Assembly: GCA_963753725.1 (NCBI GenBank) | Contig: CAVWDI010000010.1 | Span: forward strand, 372,001 to 436,000 | Direction of reading: 5' to 3' | Source of the DNA: CAVWDI01 sp963753725 | GTDB lineage: Bacteria > Chloroflexota > Anaerolineae > Anaerolineales > UBA4823 | Length of the DNA: 64,000 bases | Shown: positions 1 through 9,478 of the stretch, piece by piece | Layout: every line of letters begins with the position of its first letter | Numbering within the stretch: position 1 is the stretch's first letter | Made by a program: the position numbers and the translations under genes | The notes under the pieces: generated by a model | Database searches by the model: none | Told to the model about the DNA's origin: nothing | Seen by the model: the letters and a program-made list of their open reading frames with translations, nothing else

Positions 1-378
1 GCCAGGGGGAGAAAGAAGAAGAGAATTATAGAATACATCCAATATCTGGAAGGTAATCAGATTTCACTGAAGGACGTACAAATATCAGAAAATGGCCATA
101 ATCTTAGTCTTGGAGGTATTGAAGGCAATGTTGATAAATTGGCTGCCAGGAGAATGAAAGGTAGAGGGCGTAGTTGGCGTATCCCCGGGGCTAGGGCAAT
201 GCTGACCTTATGCAGATACAGACCTCAGTTGCGTGACCTGGCATTGAAGCTTACCAGACATCAGAGCGAGTACGCTTCACCAAAAGGAAGAAAACTATTT
301 CGTATGGCAGTTGGTTACATTGTTCATTACCTCTTTTTTCAGGCTCATACCAGAATAAGCCCTGGGTCAAGGAGCTAA
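1..378 (+). CDS. ISLre2/UPF0236-type transposase, C-terminal end (partial)
   Basis: The frame is open from the first base of the window to the TAA ending at 378, so only the last ~125 residues of a longer protein are present. The stretch EGNVDKLAARRMKGRGRSW followed by GARAMLTLCR matches my memory of the C-terminal region of UPF0236/ISLre2-family DDE transposases, where an RMK..G.SW..GA..ML block is typical. It would catalyse cut-and-paste movement of its own element. The 5' end lies outside the window, so whether the element is intact cannot be told. Family assignment rests on pattern recognition only. Confidence 0.6.
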   Translation, partial: ARGRKKKRIIEYIQYLEGNQISLKDVQISENGHNLSLGGIEGNVDKLAARRMKGRGRSWRIPGARAMLTLCRYRPQLRDLALKLTRHQSEYASPKGRKLFRMAVGYIVHYLFFQAHTRISPGSRS

Positions 379-569
379 AAAGGAATATCAACAATCGAAG
401 AGTTCTCTCAATGGAATATCTGTAAATATGGAAATTCTTGACAGTAACTAATTTACCTGTAGGGTTATTATTAAAATAGAAAATGGTATAATTAACTTGG
501 CATTAATATTACAATTTATCAGAAGATAAATTTAAGAAAGGAGGATTATCGAGAGAAATTGCATAAATA

Positions 570-707
570 ATGCTCGCCAACGTTTGCACCGGGATGGTGG
601 CGGGTGAAAAAATCATTTTGTTTATCGTTTGGCTGGTTTTCGATGGTGTAATGGCTGGCTTTTTTCACAAGAGGATCAACCGCTGCCAGTCCCTGTTGAA
701 AACCTAA
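570..707 (+). CDS. Small conserved ORF, copy 1 (37-45 aa)
   Basis: A short frame with ATG at 570 (45 codons) or, more safely, ATG at 594 (37 codons), ending in TAA at 705-707. It encodes one hydrophobic segment followed by a basic tail with HKRINRCQSLL. The same frame is open in the duplicate at 1270-1383, with mostly silent or conservative changes (for example D/E, M/L, L/V). That is the main reason to call it coding. A strong AAAGGAGG lies at 537-544, rather far from either ATG, so the true start is uncertain. It sits 40 nt upstream of the membrane-protein gene at 748. I do not recognise the family. A structured RNA leader is the alternative. Confidence 0.5.
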   Translation: MLANVCTGMVAGEKIILFIVWLVFDGVMAGFFHKRINRCQSLLKT

Positions 708-747
708 TCGGAAAAATCATTTATCATAAACGTGAGGAGAAAATATC

Positions 748-1035
748 ATGTGTTGCTTTTTAGTTGCTCTTTTTGCATTCGGCCCCAGGCTGGCAATTTT
801 AATCTGGTGGCTCATCAGTCCGGTTTATATCAGCAATGCGTTCGGTAACTGGATTCTTCCCATTCTTGGGATAATTTTCCTGCCCTGGACATTGTTGATG
901 TACCTGATCGTATATCCTGGCGGTCTTGTTGGATTTGATTGGATTATCGTGGCTCTGGGTGTGTTTGCAGACATTGCCAGCTATGGATCCAGCGCTGCCC
1001 GCCGCAGGGATGTACCTGGATATTCCGGTCCGTAA
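748..1035 (+). CDS. Small polytopic membrane protein, copy 1
   Basis: 95-residue hydrophobic protein starting MCCFLVALFAFGPR, with about three membrane segments (roughly residues 3-25, 33-57, 62-80) and a C-terminal tail ending VPGYSGP. ATG at 748 is preceded by GAGGAGA at good spacing. It shares the frame MCCF..A..FGPRL..L..W and the PWT.LMY..V and GFDWI segments with its duplicate at 1423, and the VPGY[ST]GP ending is kept. No family known to me fits. It is probably co-transcribed with the short ORF upstream and ends at the terminator at 1124. Confidence 0.75.
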   Translation: MCCFLVALFAFGPRLAILIWWLISPVYISNAFGNWILPILGIIFLPWTLLMYLIVYPGGLVGFDWIIVALGVFADIASYGSSAARRRDVPGYSGP

Positions 1036-1123
1036 TTTTCACAAATAATTAATTTCTTTTGAGGATGTAAAGTTATATTTGGTTCTATGTGCAGATATAC
1101 TGCATAAAAACTACGGTGCTATA

Positions 1124-1153
1124 AAAACGACGGCAGACCAGCCGTCGTTTTTT
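1124..1153 (+). terminator. Rho-independent terminator of unit 1
   Basis: Stem AAAACGACGGC (1124-1134), six-base loop, GCCGTCGTTTT (1141-1151) followed by more T. It closes the transcript of the first small membrane-protein unit, about 90 nt after its stop. Confidence 0.85.
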
Positions 1154-1269
1154 ATAAAAAATATTTTTAACCTGGCATTTATATTGCAATTACTTAGTAG
1201 AAGATGTAATGAAAGGAGGTTTATCGAGAAAAAATTGGAAAGATAATTCTCGCCAACGTTCGCACCGGG

Positions 1270-1383
1270 ATGGTGGCGGGTGAAAAGATCATTGTGTTAA
1301 TCGTTTGGTCGGTGTTCGAAGGCGTATTGGCTGGCTTTTTTCATAAGAGGATCAACCGCTGCCAGTCTCTGTTGAATACCTAA
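1270..1383 (+). CDS. Small conserved ORF, copy 2 (37 aa)
   Basis: Duplicate of the short ORF at 570-707. ATG at 1270, TAA at 1381-1383. The residues MVAGEKII and AGFFHKRINRCQSLL are kept exactly between copies. The upstream ATG of copy 1 is ATT here, which favours the inner ATG (1270; 594 in copy 1) as the real start, although no ideal ribosome site lies directly in front of it. The gene at 1423 follows 39 nt later, the same order as in copy 1. Function unknown. Confidence 0.5.
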   Translation: MVAGEKIIVLIVWSVFEGVLAGFFHKRINRCQSLLNT

Positions 1384-1422
1384 TCGGAAAAATCATTATC
1401 ATAAATATGAGGAGATAATCTT

Positions 1423-1716
1423 ATGTGTTGTTTTTTCACAGCTTTAGTTTTCTTTGGCCCACGTTTGGGCTTTTTAGTTTACTGGCTGCTTCTCCCGGGA
1501 AAGGTGACCGCAGCCCTCGAAATGTTTAACTTAACATGGTTGGTCGGTATCCTGGGTCTGATCTTTGCCCCCTGGACGATCCTGATGTATGTGGTTGTCT
1601 TCCCGTTGAACGGCTTTGATTGGATCTGGATCGGGTTAGGCGTAGCAGCGGATATCTTCAGTTATGTGGGCGGCTACCACAATCGCGAGCAGGTACCCGG
1701 TTATACTGGCCCGTAA
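1423..1716 (+). CDS. Small polytopic membrane protein, copy 2
   Basis: 97-residue paralogue of the 748-1035 protein, with the same MCCF start, the FAPWTILMYVVVFP segment, and a C-terminal VPGYTGP. ATG at 1423 follows TGAGGAGAT at normal spacing. About three membrane helices are predicted by eye. The duplicated unit suggests either dosage or the start of divergence. No recognised domain. Confidence 0.75.
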   Translation: MCCFFTALVFFGPRLGFLVYWLLLPGKVTAALEMFNLTWLVGILGLIFAPWTILMYVVVFPLNGFDWIWIGLGVAADIFSYVGGYHNREQVPGYTGP

Positions 1717-1805
1717 AGAATACGTATCTGCAATTTCTGTAGAGGAAATTAGATCATAAAAAGTAGTATATGCAGCTTTGCTGCATAAAAAACTCCGGTG
1801 CTCTT

Positions 1806-1837
1806 AAAACGACGGCTGACCAGCCGTCGTTTTTTTG
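1806..1837 (+). terminator. Rho-independent terminator of unit 2
   Basis: AAAACGACGGCT (1806-1817), GACC loop, AGCCGTCGTTTT and a long T run to 1836. Nearly identical to the terminator at 1124. A small TGCAGC/GCTGCA hairpin precedes it around 1770. Confidence 0.85.
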
Positions 1838-1922
1838 ATATGGCGGTTCAAATAATCTTATTGTTCAACCCAAGAATGTGTTAGGCGATAATTCCTTCAA
1901 TCACCTGCGAGATAAAAAGTTA

Positions 1923-3206
1923 TCACCGGTATACAACTGGCAGGTGGTTTCGATTCCAATATCCGACTAAACGCCCGCGTACCTCAACTCCCTTGCCTTC
2001 AATGTAAACTGTATATACAACCAGACAGGGCACACCCTTTTGGCATGCTGCGGCGACTGCTGAAGGATACTCTCCTGTCTTTTCGATAATAAATGTGTCC
2101 CCCACGGGTGTATCCTTCCCCGGAGGGAGAAAGCGCCCGACGAAGTGAGTACTATTGAAAGATGTGATCAGATAACGACCCGTATCACCGTAAACCGCGA
2201 TGGGACCGCCAAATCTTCCTGAACCCGGGATGATGTTTATAAAATTATTAAGGGTGCCGTCTCCCCCAATTCGCCTTCCCCAATTCCCCTCTGAATCGGT
2301 ACTGTAGCGCTCCCACCAGACAGCAAGATATTCATCCGGTCCGGATGCTAACGAGAGGCTGTCCTGCCAGGGACTACCGTGAACTGTGATAGGTTTTTCG
2401 GAACTGCAGGTAGATAAATCTGCATTACAGATTTTCCCTTTGATATTACCGTCACCTGCTCCACCGAACATGGTATAACCGATTAAATATTCTGTCCGGG
2501 CAGGGTTGAAAGCAATATCCGGGTATCTCAACCGTTTGGTGCTGGCAGCCACATCTTTTTCCCCGCACTTTTCCCCATCCCCTGCTTTCAGGCAGATAGC
2601 ACCGATGACCAAATTTGTGTTCGAAAGCTTATTTTCATAGACAATCATCACCTGATCATTTTTCGTGTTATAAGCCATTGCGAGTGTCGGACCCCCCGGA
2701 GAATCGGTATTATCTTTGATCAGTTCCTGAGTGATGGTCTCCCCTTTCCAGGTGATTGATTTAACCCAAATCGCGTTATTAAAGCTTTTATCTTCAAAAA
2801 CGCCTATCCAGTACGTATCATGTTTCGGTACGTAAACGATATCTGACTGTCGGAACCTTATATCTGTCAAACTCATTATCTGAAATGCCGTTCCAATGGT
2901 ATCGCCATAGACACTCACTCTGCGCCCGTAGATTGATCTCCCAAAATCTGCTTCATTCAATTCATGCCAGATGACCATGAATTCTTTACGGTTGCTGTTA
3001 TATGCAACCGAGTAATGCTCAATGGAAGTCTCATCCAGGTGAATTTTGATTAGGGGGCTGATAGGCGCGCTGGAAGACGGGCTGTCTGGCAATCCTGACG
3101 AGATCGTCTCTTCGGATCCGTTGTATCCCGCCAGGGCTGAGCTGCTTGCGAGGCAGAGTTGAAATAGGACAATCAGGAGAATAAAGTTTATACCGGTCTT
3201 TTTCAT
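1923..3206 (-). CDS. Exported repeat protein with YLPVVYR tail (paralogue 1 of 3)
   Basis: 427-residue secreted protein. The start at ATG 3206 (MKKTGINF) is preferred over the TTG at 3221 because GAGGAG lies 7-10 nt before it. A signal peptide covers roughly the first 27 residues, ending near SSALAG. The mature part carries repeats of the form VAYNS...E[FY].V[IW]W...YGRR, probably blades of a beta-propeller. The protein ends YLPVVYR, the tail shared by many exported proteins in this window. The two next genes on the same strand (3274 and 4592) are paralogues, so this is a small tandem family. Its role at the cell surface is unknown. Confidence 0.8.
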   Translation of the reverse strand: MKKTGINFILLIVLFQLCLASSSALAGYNGSEETISSGLPDSPSSSAPISPLIKIHLDETSIEHYSVAYNSNRKEFMVIWHELNEADFGRSIYGRRVSVYGDTIGTAFQIMSLTDIRFRQSDIVYVPKHDTYWIGVFEDKSFNNAIWVKSITWKGETITQELIKDNTDSPGGPTLAMAYNTKNDQVMIVYENKLSNTNLVIGAICLKAGDGEKCGEKDVAASTKRLRYPDIAFNPARTEYLIGYTMFGGAGDGNIKGKICNADLSTCSSEKPITVHGSPWQDSLSLASGPDEYLAVWWERYSTDSEGNWGRRIGGDGTLNNFINIIPGSGRFGGPIAVYGDTGRYLITSFNSTHFVGRFLPPGKDTPVGDTFIIEKTGEYPSAVAAACQKGVPCLVVYTVYIEGKGVEVRGRLVGYWNRNHLPVVYR

Positions 3207-3273
3207 GCGTGCTCTCCTCAAAGAATTCGACTGATTATGTAAAACATTTCACCAGTGGTAATTCTGTTAAGAA

Positions 3274-4560
3274 TTATCTCCGGTACGCGACAGGTAAATA
3301 AATCCTGTTCCAATATCCCACAAATCGCCCTTTAATATCGCTAATCCCCGATTTTTGATTTACTTCAGAATGAGCGACCAGGCAAGGGGCACTAAAACCG
3401 CATACCGCACCCAATCTGCCGTAGGCTAAAATGATGGATTTATCGATATAAAACTCATCCCCTTCGGGTGTATCTTTTGCGGATGGAATAAATCTCCCGA
3501 AAATATCCGTACCGTTGTGTGAGACTACCAGGTAACGGCCGCTGTCTCCGAATGCTACCCTGGGACCAAGGGCTTGCTTGCCTGATCCCTGGGTGATCTG
3601 CATAAAAGAATGTAGAGTGCCATCTCCGCCAATACGCCGTCCCCAAATTTTGTCTATCCCTGTACCATAGTTTTCGTGCCAGACAGCCAGATATTCATCA
3701 AGTCCGGCTGCCAGTGCAACGCTGTCTTGCTTTGGGTTCCCGGTGGGGGTGATGGATATTTCATCACTGCACCATGACATGTCGGATTTGCACCTTTTCC
3801 CTTTAATGTCATTGATGCTGCTGGCAAGCGTATATGCGATTAGATATTCATTCCTCACCAGGTTGAAAACCACGTCGGGCATTTCCAGCTTTTTGCCTGA
3901 CGTAGCAGTCACCAAACCTCCTCCACATTCTCCTCCCAATTTTGCCTCAACACATTCCGTTTGAATAACCGACTCGGAGTCGGATGTGCTGCGCTCATAC
4001 ACGATCAGAACCTGGTCATCCTGGCTGTTGTATGCTATTGCAGAGCAGCAAGCGTCTTCTGTCCCGCTCGTGATCATAAATTGTGATTGAGTATCACCTT
4101 TCCAGTTGATCGATTTAGCCCATATTAACTTAGTTCCGTCTTTACTTTCGGTAAAGGTAACCCAGTACTTGTCGTACTTGGGAATGTAGACCACATTGGG
4201 ATTTATGAATGTTTTATCCTTGAGGCTCATGATTGGAAATGCAGCCCCTAAAGTCTTACCATTGTTATCCACACGCCGCCCGTAGATTCCATATTCATAA
4301 TCCGTATTCACAGGGTCTACCCAGATAACCAGGTATTCAGCATGTTTGCTGTTATAAGCCGCCACGGAGTCGTAATTTTCACTTTCATCAATGTGGATAT
4401 CGATGGGTGGGCTTACAGGCGCGCTGTTAGAAGGAGCATCCGACAGTGGGGGCGGTGTGTTTAAAACTGAAGATTTTTCTCCAGCGAGAGCAGAACTGCC
4501 ATCAATAGAAAATTGTAGGACGAACATTAATGTGATGAGGATTAACCTTGGTTTATTCAT
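3274..4560 (-). CDS. Exported repeat protein with YLPVAYRR tail (paralogue 2 of 3)
   Basis: 428 residues from ATG 4560, which has AGGAGACAG just upstream. The in-frame ATG at 4584 lacks a ribosome site. A signal peptide (LILITLMFVLQF core) is followed by a Ser/Pro-rich linker and repeats including YNSKHAEYLVIW, GIYGRRVD, AAGLDEYLAVWHE and IWGRRIGGDGTL, closely matching the neighbour at 1923. It ends YLPVAYRR. The IWGRR.GGDGTL block is almost identical in the paralogue, showing recent duplication. Likely a surface or extracellular beta-propeller. Ligand unknown. Confidence 0.8.
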   Translation of the reverse strand: MNKPRLILITLMFVLQFSIDGSSALAGEKSSVLNTPPPLSDAPSNSAPVSPPIDIHIDESENYDSVAAYNSKHAEYLVIWVDPVNTDYEYGIYGRRVDNNGKTLGAAFPIMSLKDKTFINPNVVYIPKYDKYWVTFTESKDGTKLIWAKSINWKGDTQSQFMITSGTEDACCSAIAYNSQDDQVLIVYERSTSDSESVIQTECVEAKLGGECGGGLVTATSGKKLEMPDVVFNLVRNEYLIAYTLASSINDIKGKRCKSDMSWCSDEISITPTGNPKQDSVALAAGLDEYLAVWHENYGTGIDKIWGRRIGGDGTLHSFMQITQGSGKQALGPRVAFGDSGRYLVVSHNGTDIFGRFIPSAKDTPEGDEFYIDKSIILAYGRLGAVCGFSAPCLVAHSEVNQKSGISDIKGRFVGYWNRIYLPVAYRR

Positions 4561-4591
4561 CCGCTGTCTCCTGATATCAGACATATTGAAA

Positions 4592-5984
4592 TTATTTTTT
4601 CATAACCACCGGCAGGTAGGAGCGCTGGTGAAGCCCAACCAGGTAACCGTGGATATTGTAGAGTGGGCCGGGGTCATTCGCTTCGAATACAACCAGGCAG
4701 GCGGACGTTTGGCTGCAGGCAATCGCGGGTCTTTTCTGGTTGACGGGGTTGTCCTGGGGAGATAGAAAGCTCTTGATCGGTTCATTACCCTGGAATTCGG
4801 TTTCGGGGGTTAATATGCTGCCCCCGTGTTCGATCCGAAATTCACCACCTGAGAGGGCATCCTGTCCTGCCTTGATGAAACCCCCATAAATTCTCTGGTA
4901 GGTCTGCGTATCAAAAACGACGTGATTGCGCCAGGCAGCCAGGTAATAACCATGGCTGTGATATGCTGCATCGGGTTCATAGCGCTTTTTATTGAGGTCA
5001 TAGGCAATTTCTATCGGGACACCAGCAAGCCTGTCTTTGGTTAACCTTCTCCCCCAGATGCTGGATGTGGCCGCGCCTTCATTTATTTCATGCCAGACTG
5101 CCAGGTATTCATCCTTTCCTGCAGCCAGGGATACATCGTCCTGGTCAGCCGTGAGGTTCACCTTCAGTGAATATTCTTTGCTGAACCAGTCCCGGTCACC
5201 AGAAATAAGCTTGCCGGCTGCCTGGCTTTTTTCATCGTAAGGGATCTGCCTGGTGTAGGCTGCCATGTATTGGTCCAGAGTCTGGTTGTAAACAACATCG
5301 GGCAGGCGGCGCATCTCAGGGAAGGCGCCGGCGATATTCATCTCGGCCAGGTGCTCAAGAGGCGCCGGTTTCAAGACATCCGCTTCGATCGTGCGCGAAA
5401 ATGACTCGAGATATTTCTCATAAACGACCAGCAGTTCATCGGCTCGTTTGTTGTATGTCACTGCCGGGTACCAGTTCCTGGGCCAGGCATGGCTGAAAGT
5501 AAAATGGGAGGCCGCATCCCCCATTCCAGGGAGCCAGCTTAACATTAGATTGTGGGTGGTTGAGTTTTCCATGTATGTGTAGTAAATCCAGAAGATGTCC
5601 TGGACGGGTAGATATACCACATCTGGATGCAAAAATTCTTTCCCGGAGACATGTCTGATGGGGAAAGCGGCACCTTTTGGTTTACCATCACCACCCACCC
5701 GGCTGGCGTAAATTGCTGTTTCTCCTACTTTTAATGTACTGCTCCCACACAACCAAGTAATCGTTCTGATGGCTGTTATAAGCAGCAGCCGGATTTGATT
5801 TGTCGTATTCGTTGACGGCGACTTCGATTGGTCTGCTGATCCAGGGGTCTTCAGGCAGCAGGCTTGGGGTTAATAGCTGGGGCGTTCCACCCTGGTCGGA
5901 TGGGTTTGCCAACGTCCTGACCCCGGCAAGTGAATATGTAAAAACCAGTGACAGGATTGTCAATTTAAGCGCAGTGGATTTCAT
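4592..5984 (-). pseudogene. Exported repeat protein with YLPVVMKK tail (paralogue 3, frameshifted)
   Basis: The N-terminal part (MKSTALKLTIL..., start ATG 5984 with GGAGG 6-10 nt upstream) reads to YLVVWEQYIK. The rest of the protein (VGETAIYASRVGGDG... to YLPVVMKK) is in another frame. Removing one T from the TTTT run at 5729-5732 restores a continuous reading IK-VGETAIYASR that matches the two paralogues. The remainder (LAAGKDEYLAVWHE, IWGRRLT) is well conserved and free of other lesions, so this may be a sequencing indel or a very young pseudogene. Confidence 0.75.
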
Positions 5985-6032
5985 GTTTTTCCTCCACTCC
6001 TCATAATGGAGTACTGGGCTTTGATGCAGCAC

Positions 6033-6627
6033 GATTCGGAAATATTATTGAATTAATAAGTAAAAAGTATTCGTGTTCCTATCGGCAATCAGGGGGACGG
6101 GGGCAGCGCATACAGTAAAAAAGTATTGAATTGGCTGTTTTATCCCCCCTGAGTTATGACTGCCGTGGTTTGTATTTGGATTGTATGCTTAATCCTATAT
6201 TAGAAATTGACTTTAAGCAAGGAATTGTTATTTGTTTTCTGGTTGGATTAATGCGGCAGATTGAAATCTACCAGTAGGAGCCATAGCCGATCATACTCCT
6301 TCGGAGATGTTAACACCCCCTTCGGAGATGAATCTCTGAACCAATGCAGACACGTCCTTCACTGGCGCAGTATAAACCAGCGCTGTTGTAGGGAAACATC
6401 CATGTAGACTTGTCCTGAGCTTGCGAAGGATCGATTTTCGGCTTTAGCTTTTTTGGAGCGTTTTCAAATACGGCAGGACTGGCAGTCCTGCTCCATAATC
6501 CGAATTCCAGCATAACTCACACCGAAGCCAGTAATCCAGCGCTTTATTTATTCAAAGGACTGCCAGTCCTATTCCAGGTCACCATTAATCGGAGTACAAT
6601 AGCTGATAACTCGATGGGAGGCTTCAA
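6033..6627. other. Intergenic region with palindromic repeats
   Basis: No convincing gene. It holds two copies of a dispersed palindrome (6473-6491 and 6556-6570, core GGACT..CAGTCC), a short direct repeat CCTTCGGAGATG (near 6298 and 6319), and a phrase similar to CTTGTCCTGAGCTTGCGAAGGATC near 6410. These look like decayed mobile or intergenic repeats. The segment must also contain the promoter of the minus-strand gene starting at 5984 and of the plus-strand gene at 6628. Confidence 0.5.
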
Positions 6628-6993
6628 ATGCTGCTGCGAAAAATTATTTACTGGGCGCCACGCGTGCTGGTTGTACTGTACGCGCTCTTTATCAGCCTGT
6701 TTGCCCTGGACGTATTCTCTGAGGGCTACTCCATCACCGAGACAATCGTCGCTTTGTTCATGCATATGCTGCCCACGCTGGTGGTTGTTTTCGTGCTGGT
6801 AATCGCCTGGCGCTGGGAGCTGATTGGGGGGTTGATGTTTATTCTTCTCGCCGGCGCGTTTCTGGTTTTCTTTGGGGGCAGGAATGATATCGAGGGTTAT
6901 CTGATTGTGGCGGGACCTTTATTTCTGGTGGGCGTCCTATTTTTGATAAATGGATATGTGACCTCCAACGCGGGCGGTAATTCACAAGATTGA
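6628..6993 (+). CDS. Four-helix integral membrane protein
   Basis: 121-residue protein, very hydrophobic, with about four membrane segments (approximate residues 9-30, 42-62, 67-86, 93-112) and few charged residues between. The arrangement WAPR.LVVLYALFISLFALDVF...HMLPTLVV.FVL.IAWRWE.IGG..FI recalls a widespread small DUF family of uncharacterised bacterial membrane proteins. I cannot give its number with certainty. GATGGGAGG lies close upstream of the ATG. It stands alone between repeats and the ABC permease genes. Function unknown. Confidence 0.7.
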   Translation: MLLRKIIYWAPRVLVVLYALFISLFALDVFSEGYSITETIVALFMHMLPTLVVVFVLVIAWRWELIGGLMFILLAGAFLVFFGGRNDIEGYLIVAGPLFLVGVLFLINGYVTSNAGGNSQD

Positions 6994-7188
6994 AGTTCGA
7001 TTTTTTGTGCCAGGTAATTACTGCGGTGCATGGTGGTTGGGATGTAATTTAAGGGGCAAAAAATGGATTCTCCCTGACAAAGCAGCAAACAAACTGGATA
7101 AAAAAGGATTGAACTTTTATTGATCTCAAACGATATTCATATGGGAGAGGTTTTATTTAACCAATAAACACACTGGAGAATCACACTC

Positions 7189-8410
7189 ATGCGGAAATAC
7201 ATCCTTACGCGCATAGCTGAAAGTCTGATTGTACTTTTTCTGTTCCTGACGGCGGTTTTCTTCCTGACACAGATCATCATGCCGGGTGATTTCGCTATTC
7301 TGATAAGGTACGGGGAAGGTGTGGAGAAGGTCAACGAACTTCGCCAGGAATTGGGACTGGACCTGCCTATCGGGCAGCGCTACCTGATCTGGTTATGGGA
7401 TGTGGTCAGAGGCGATCTGGGGAATTCTTTCTTCGAGGATTACGATATCAGAAACCCGGGTACCGGTATGACGCGCCTGCCCGTGACCACTGTGGTTGGT
7501 ACGAGGGCTGCTGCTGAGTGCGTTCACCTTCAGCTTTGGAGTTATCACAGCGTTTTTGATCGGACAGTGGTTGGGAAAGGGCATTGCCTGGAGTAAATCA
7601 CGCCTGTTTGTTGGACTGGCGACTTTCACTGGGATTGTATTGTATACCGCATTCCCGCCTTTGCTGGGCTTGGCTGGCAACCGAGATCAACAAAAAGCTG
7701 GGAATATTCCGCACAATGATAACTCGAGAACCGTGGAGCGAGCACTTTCTGGAAAGCCTGCTGTGGCGGCCGTCGACTTTCGCTATGATGATGCTGTTTA
7801 CGATTTTTGCCCTGGTTGTAATCCTGCTGTTGTTCAACATCTGGTTGAAACGGCGCTTCAACCGGCGGTTGGGCACACTGGCATTTTTCGTGGTGCTCCT
7901 GGCGATCTGGGTGGGCGGATGGTATGCGATCGGCGCCGGTGAGCGCTTCATGGACATTGTGCACGCATTGGGTCTCTCCATTTTGGTATTCATTTTGCTG
8001 ATGTTCGGGGAGACCATGATGATCATGCAGACCAGCATGAAGGATACCCTGTACGAGGAATATGTGCTTCGCGGCGCGTGCAAAAGGGCTTCCGGAGAGC
8101 AAAATTCGCAACAAACACGCCGCACGCATCGCCATCATACCGGTACTGAGCCGGTTGATCGTCACCATCCCTATATTGCTGTCCGGAATGGTGATGATTG
8201 AATTTGCATTGAACACCGGGGGCATGGGAAGTCTTCTGTTTCAATCGCTTGCGGGCAGAATGTACCTATAGTGACATGGGCTCACTGATCATAATCGGGT
8301 TGATCGCTTTGGTGGCACGATTGATCCTCGAAATCGCAGTTGCATACCTGGACCCGCGCATCAGCATAAACGTATCTTCCGGCGAAAACGACCGGGCGGC
8401 GGCTGAATTC
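7189..8410 (+). pseudogene. DppB/OppB-like ABC transporter permease (multiply frameshifted)
   Basis: The protein can be followed through four frames. It begins MRKYILTRIAESLIVLF with the usual LDLPIGQRYLIWL...GDLGNSF block of peptide/nickel permeases. The frame then changes near 7490-7500, near 7670 (GGCTTGG; removing one G restores LLGLLATEINKK), near 8075 (removing one G restores YVLRARAKGLPE, the EAA loop) and near 8262. It ends with VAYLDPRI. Each change is equivalent to one inserted base, and residues between lesions are well conserved. In working form it would be one half of the membrane channel of a binding-protein-dependent peptide importer. ATGCGGAAA at 7189 has a weak GGAGAATC upstream. 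Confidence 0.8.
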
Positions 8411-9477
8411 CATTCAGGAGGATTTTTCGAATTCGATCCTGGATTTCTTTTTTTCACGCGGAGGTACAGGCAGCCAGGATTATTCTCGTGCCCGGATATT
8501 AACGCCGATTGCTGAGCAAAATTCGTTCGAAAATGTTCTTGAGTCGCGCTGGAGCCGTTTCAGGGCACAGGCAGGCGCCTCCTGGCGCAGGCTGGCTGAG
8601 AACTGGCGTGTATTTTCCGAAAATAAACTGGCGGTTTTTGGAGTTGTTTTTAATCTTCATTTTCTCGGTCATGGCATTCTTGCACCCATTGTTGATGAAG
8701 ACAGTATGGCCGAGGGTGGTGTACGACCCGATCGTTGGATTCGACCCGATGGTTTTTCCTAATCCCGCGCCTCCGCAATTAGGACATCTGCTTGGGACGG
8801 ATGCTATGGGCAGGGATGTGTTCAGCATGCTGCTGGCAGCCTCAACTTCAACCCTGGCGGTGGCGCTCACCTCGGCTCTCACCGCCGCTGTTGTCGGTAC
8901 ATTGCTGGGCGCTGTTTCTGCTTATTACCAGGGAACGTTAATTGATACAATTTTCCGGTACCTATCTGATATGCTGCTCATTTTCCCGGCGCCAATTGTG
9001 ATGGTGATCATTGGGGCGCGCTTTCATGAGGATATGAACGCATTCCAGTTTGGGATGATATACGGGTTGATGGCCGGCGCTAGTTATGTGGCGATCGTGA
9101 TGCGCTCCCAGGCGCTGACCATCATGTCCAAACCGTTCATTTCCGCCTCCTGGGTGGCTGGCGCGGGAGGTAGGCGCATCATTTTTACTCACATGATCCC
9201 GCATATGCTGCCGCTGACTGCGGTGCAGATGATGCTGACCGTGATCGGCGCGGTAATTTCATACGGTTTTATCGCATTTATTGGAATTACGCGAGCGGAC
9301 CTGAGTTGGGGTTCAATGATCTACCAGGCTTTCACTTTTTCGATTGATATGCTTGGTAAAACGCCCTGGACACAGATGGTCTCACCCGCCATCGCATTAT
9401 CCCTGTTTGCGTCCTCGTTCTATTTTGTATCCAGGGGCTTGCACGAGATAGCCGAACCCAGGCTGCGCAAAAGATAA
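8403..9477 (+). pseudogene. DppC/OppC-like ABC transporter permease (frameshifted)
   Basis: The N-terminal cytoplasmic part (FFFSRGGTG..., ESRWSRFRAQ, RVFSENKLAVFGVV) is in one frame up to about 8645. The remainder, from LIFIFSVMAFLHP, is in another. Dropping one T from the T5 run near 8650 joins them. The main part carries the family signature LGTDAMGRDVFS, several membrane helices and the EAA loop with G...I..HMIPHMLP before the last helices. It ends at TAA 9475-9477. No clean start codon is visible, so the 5' boundary is approximate and a further indel there is likely. Neither a binding protein nor ATPase genes flank the pair. Confidence 0.8.
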
Positions 9478-9478
9478 A

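Larger units (their letters stand above)
496..1838 (+). repeat. Tandem duplication of a ~670-bp two-gene unit
   Basis: Two adjacent units (about 496-1168 and 1169-1838) align over their whole length: an AT-rich leader with GGCAT..ATATT, an AAAGGAGG motif, a short conserved ORF of at least 37 codons, a small membrane-protein gene, and a GACGGC/GCCGTC terminator. Differences in the short ORF fall mainly at third positions or are conservative, so both copies appear to have been kept under selection since duplication. Confidence 0.85.

Noticed and set aside
1169..1190. Sigma-54-like GG-N10-GC motif before the second small-ORF unit (TGGCATTTATATTGCA)
   Set aside because: The first copy has AC instead of GC at the -12 position, and Chloroflexota are not generally known to rely on sigma-54, so it is probably coincidental.
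3274..4584. Plus-strand frames 3743-3964 and 4391-4765
   Set aside because: They lie opposite well-conserved exported protein genes and show no independent coding evidence.
7393..8225. Long minus-strand frames opposite the DppB-like gene
   Set aside because: They are antisense shadows. The plus strand encodes a clearly recognisable permease with family motifs in successive frames.
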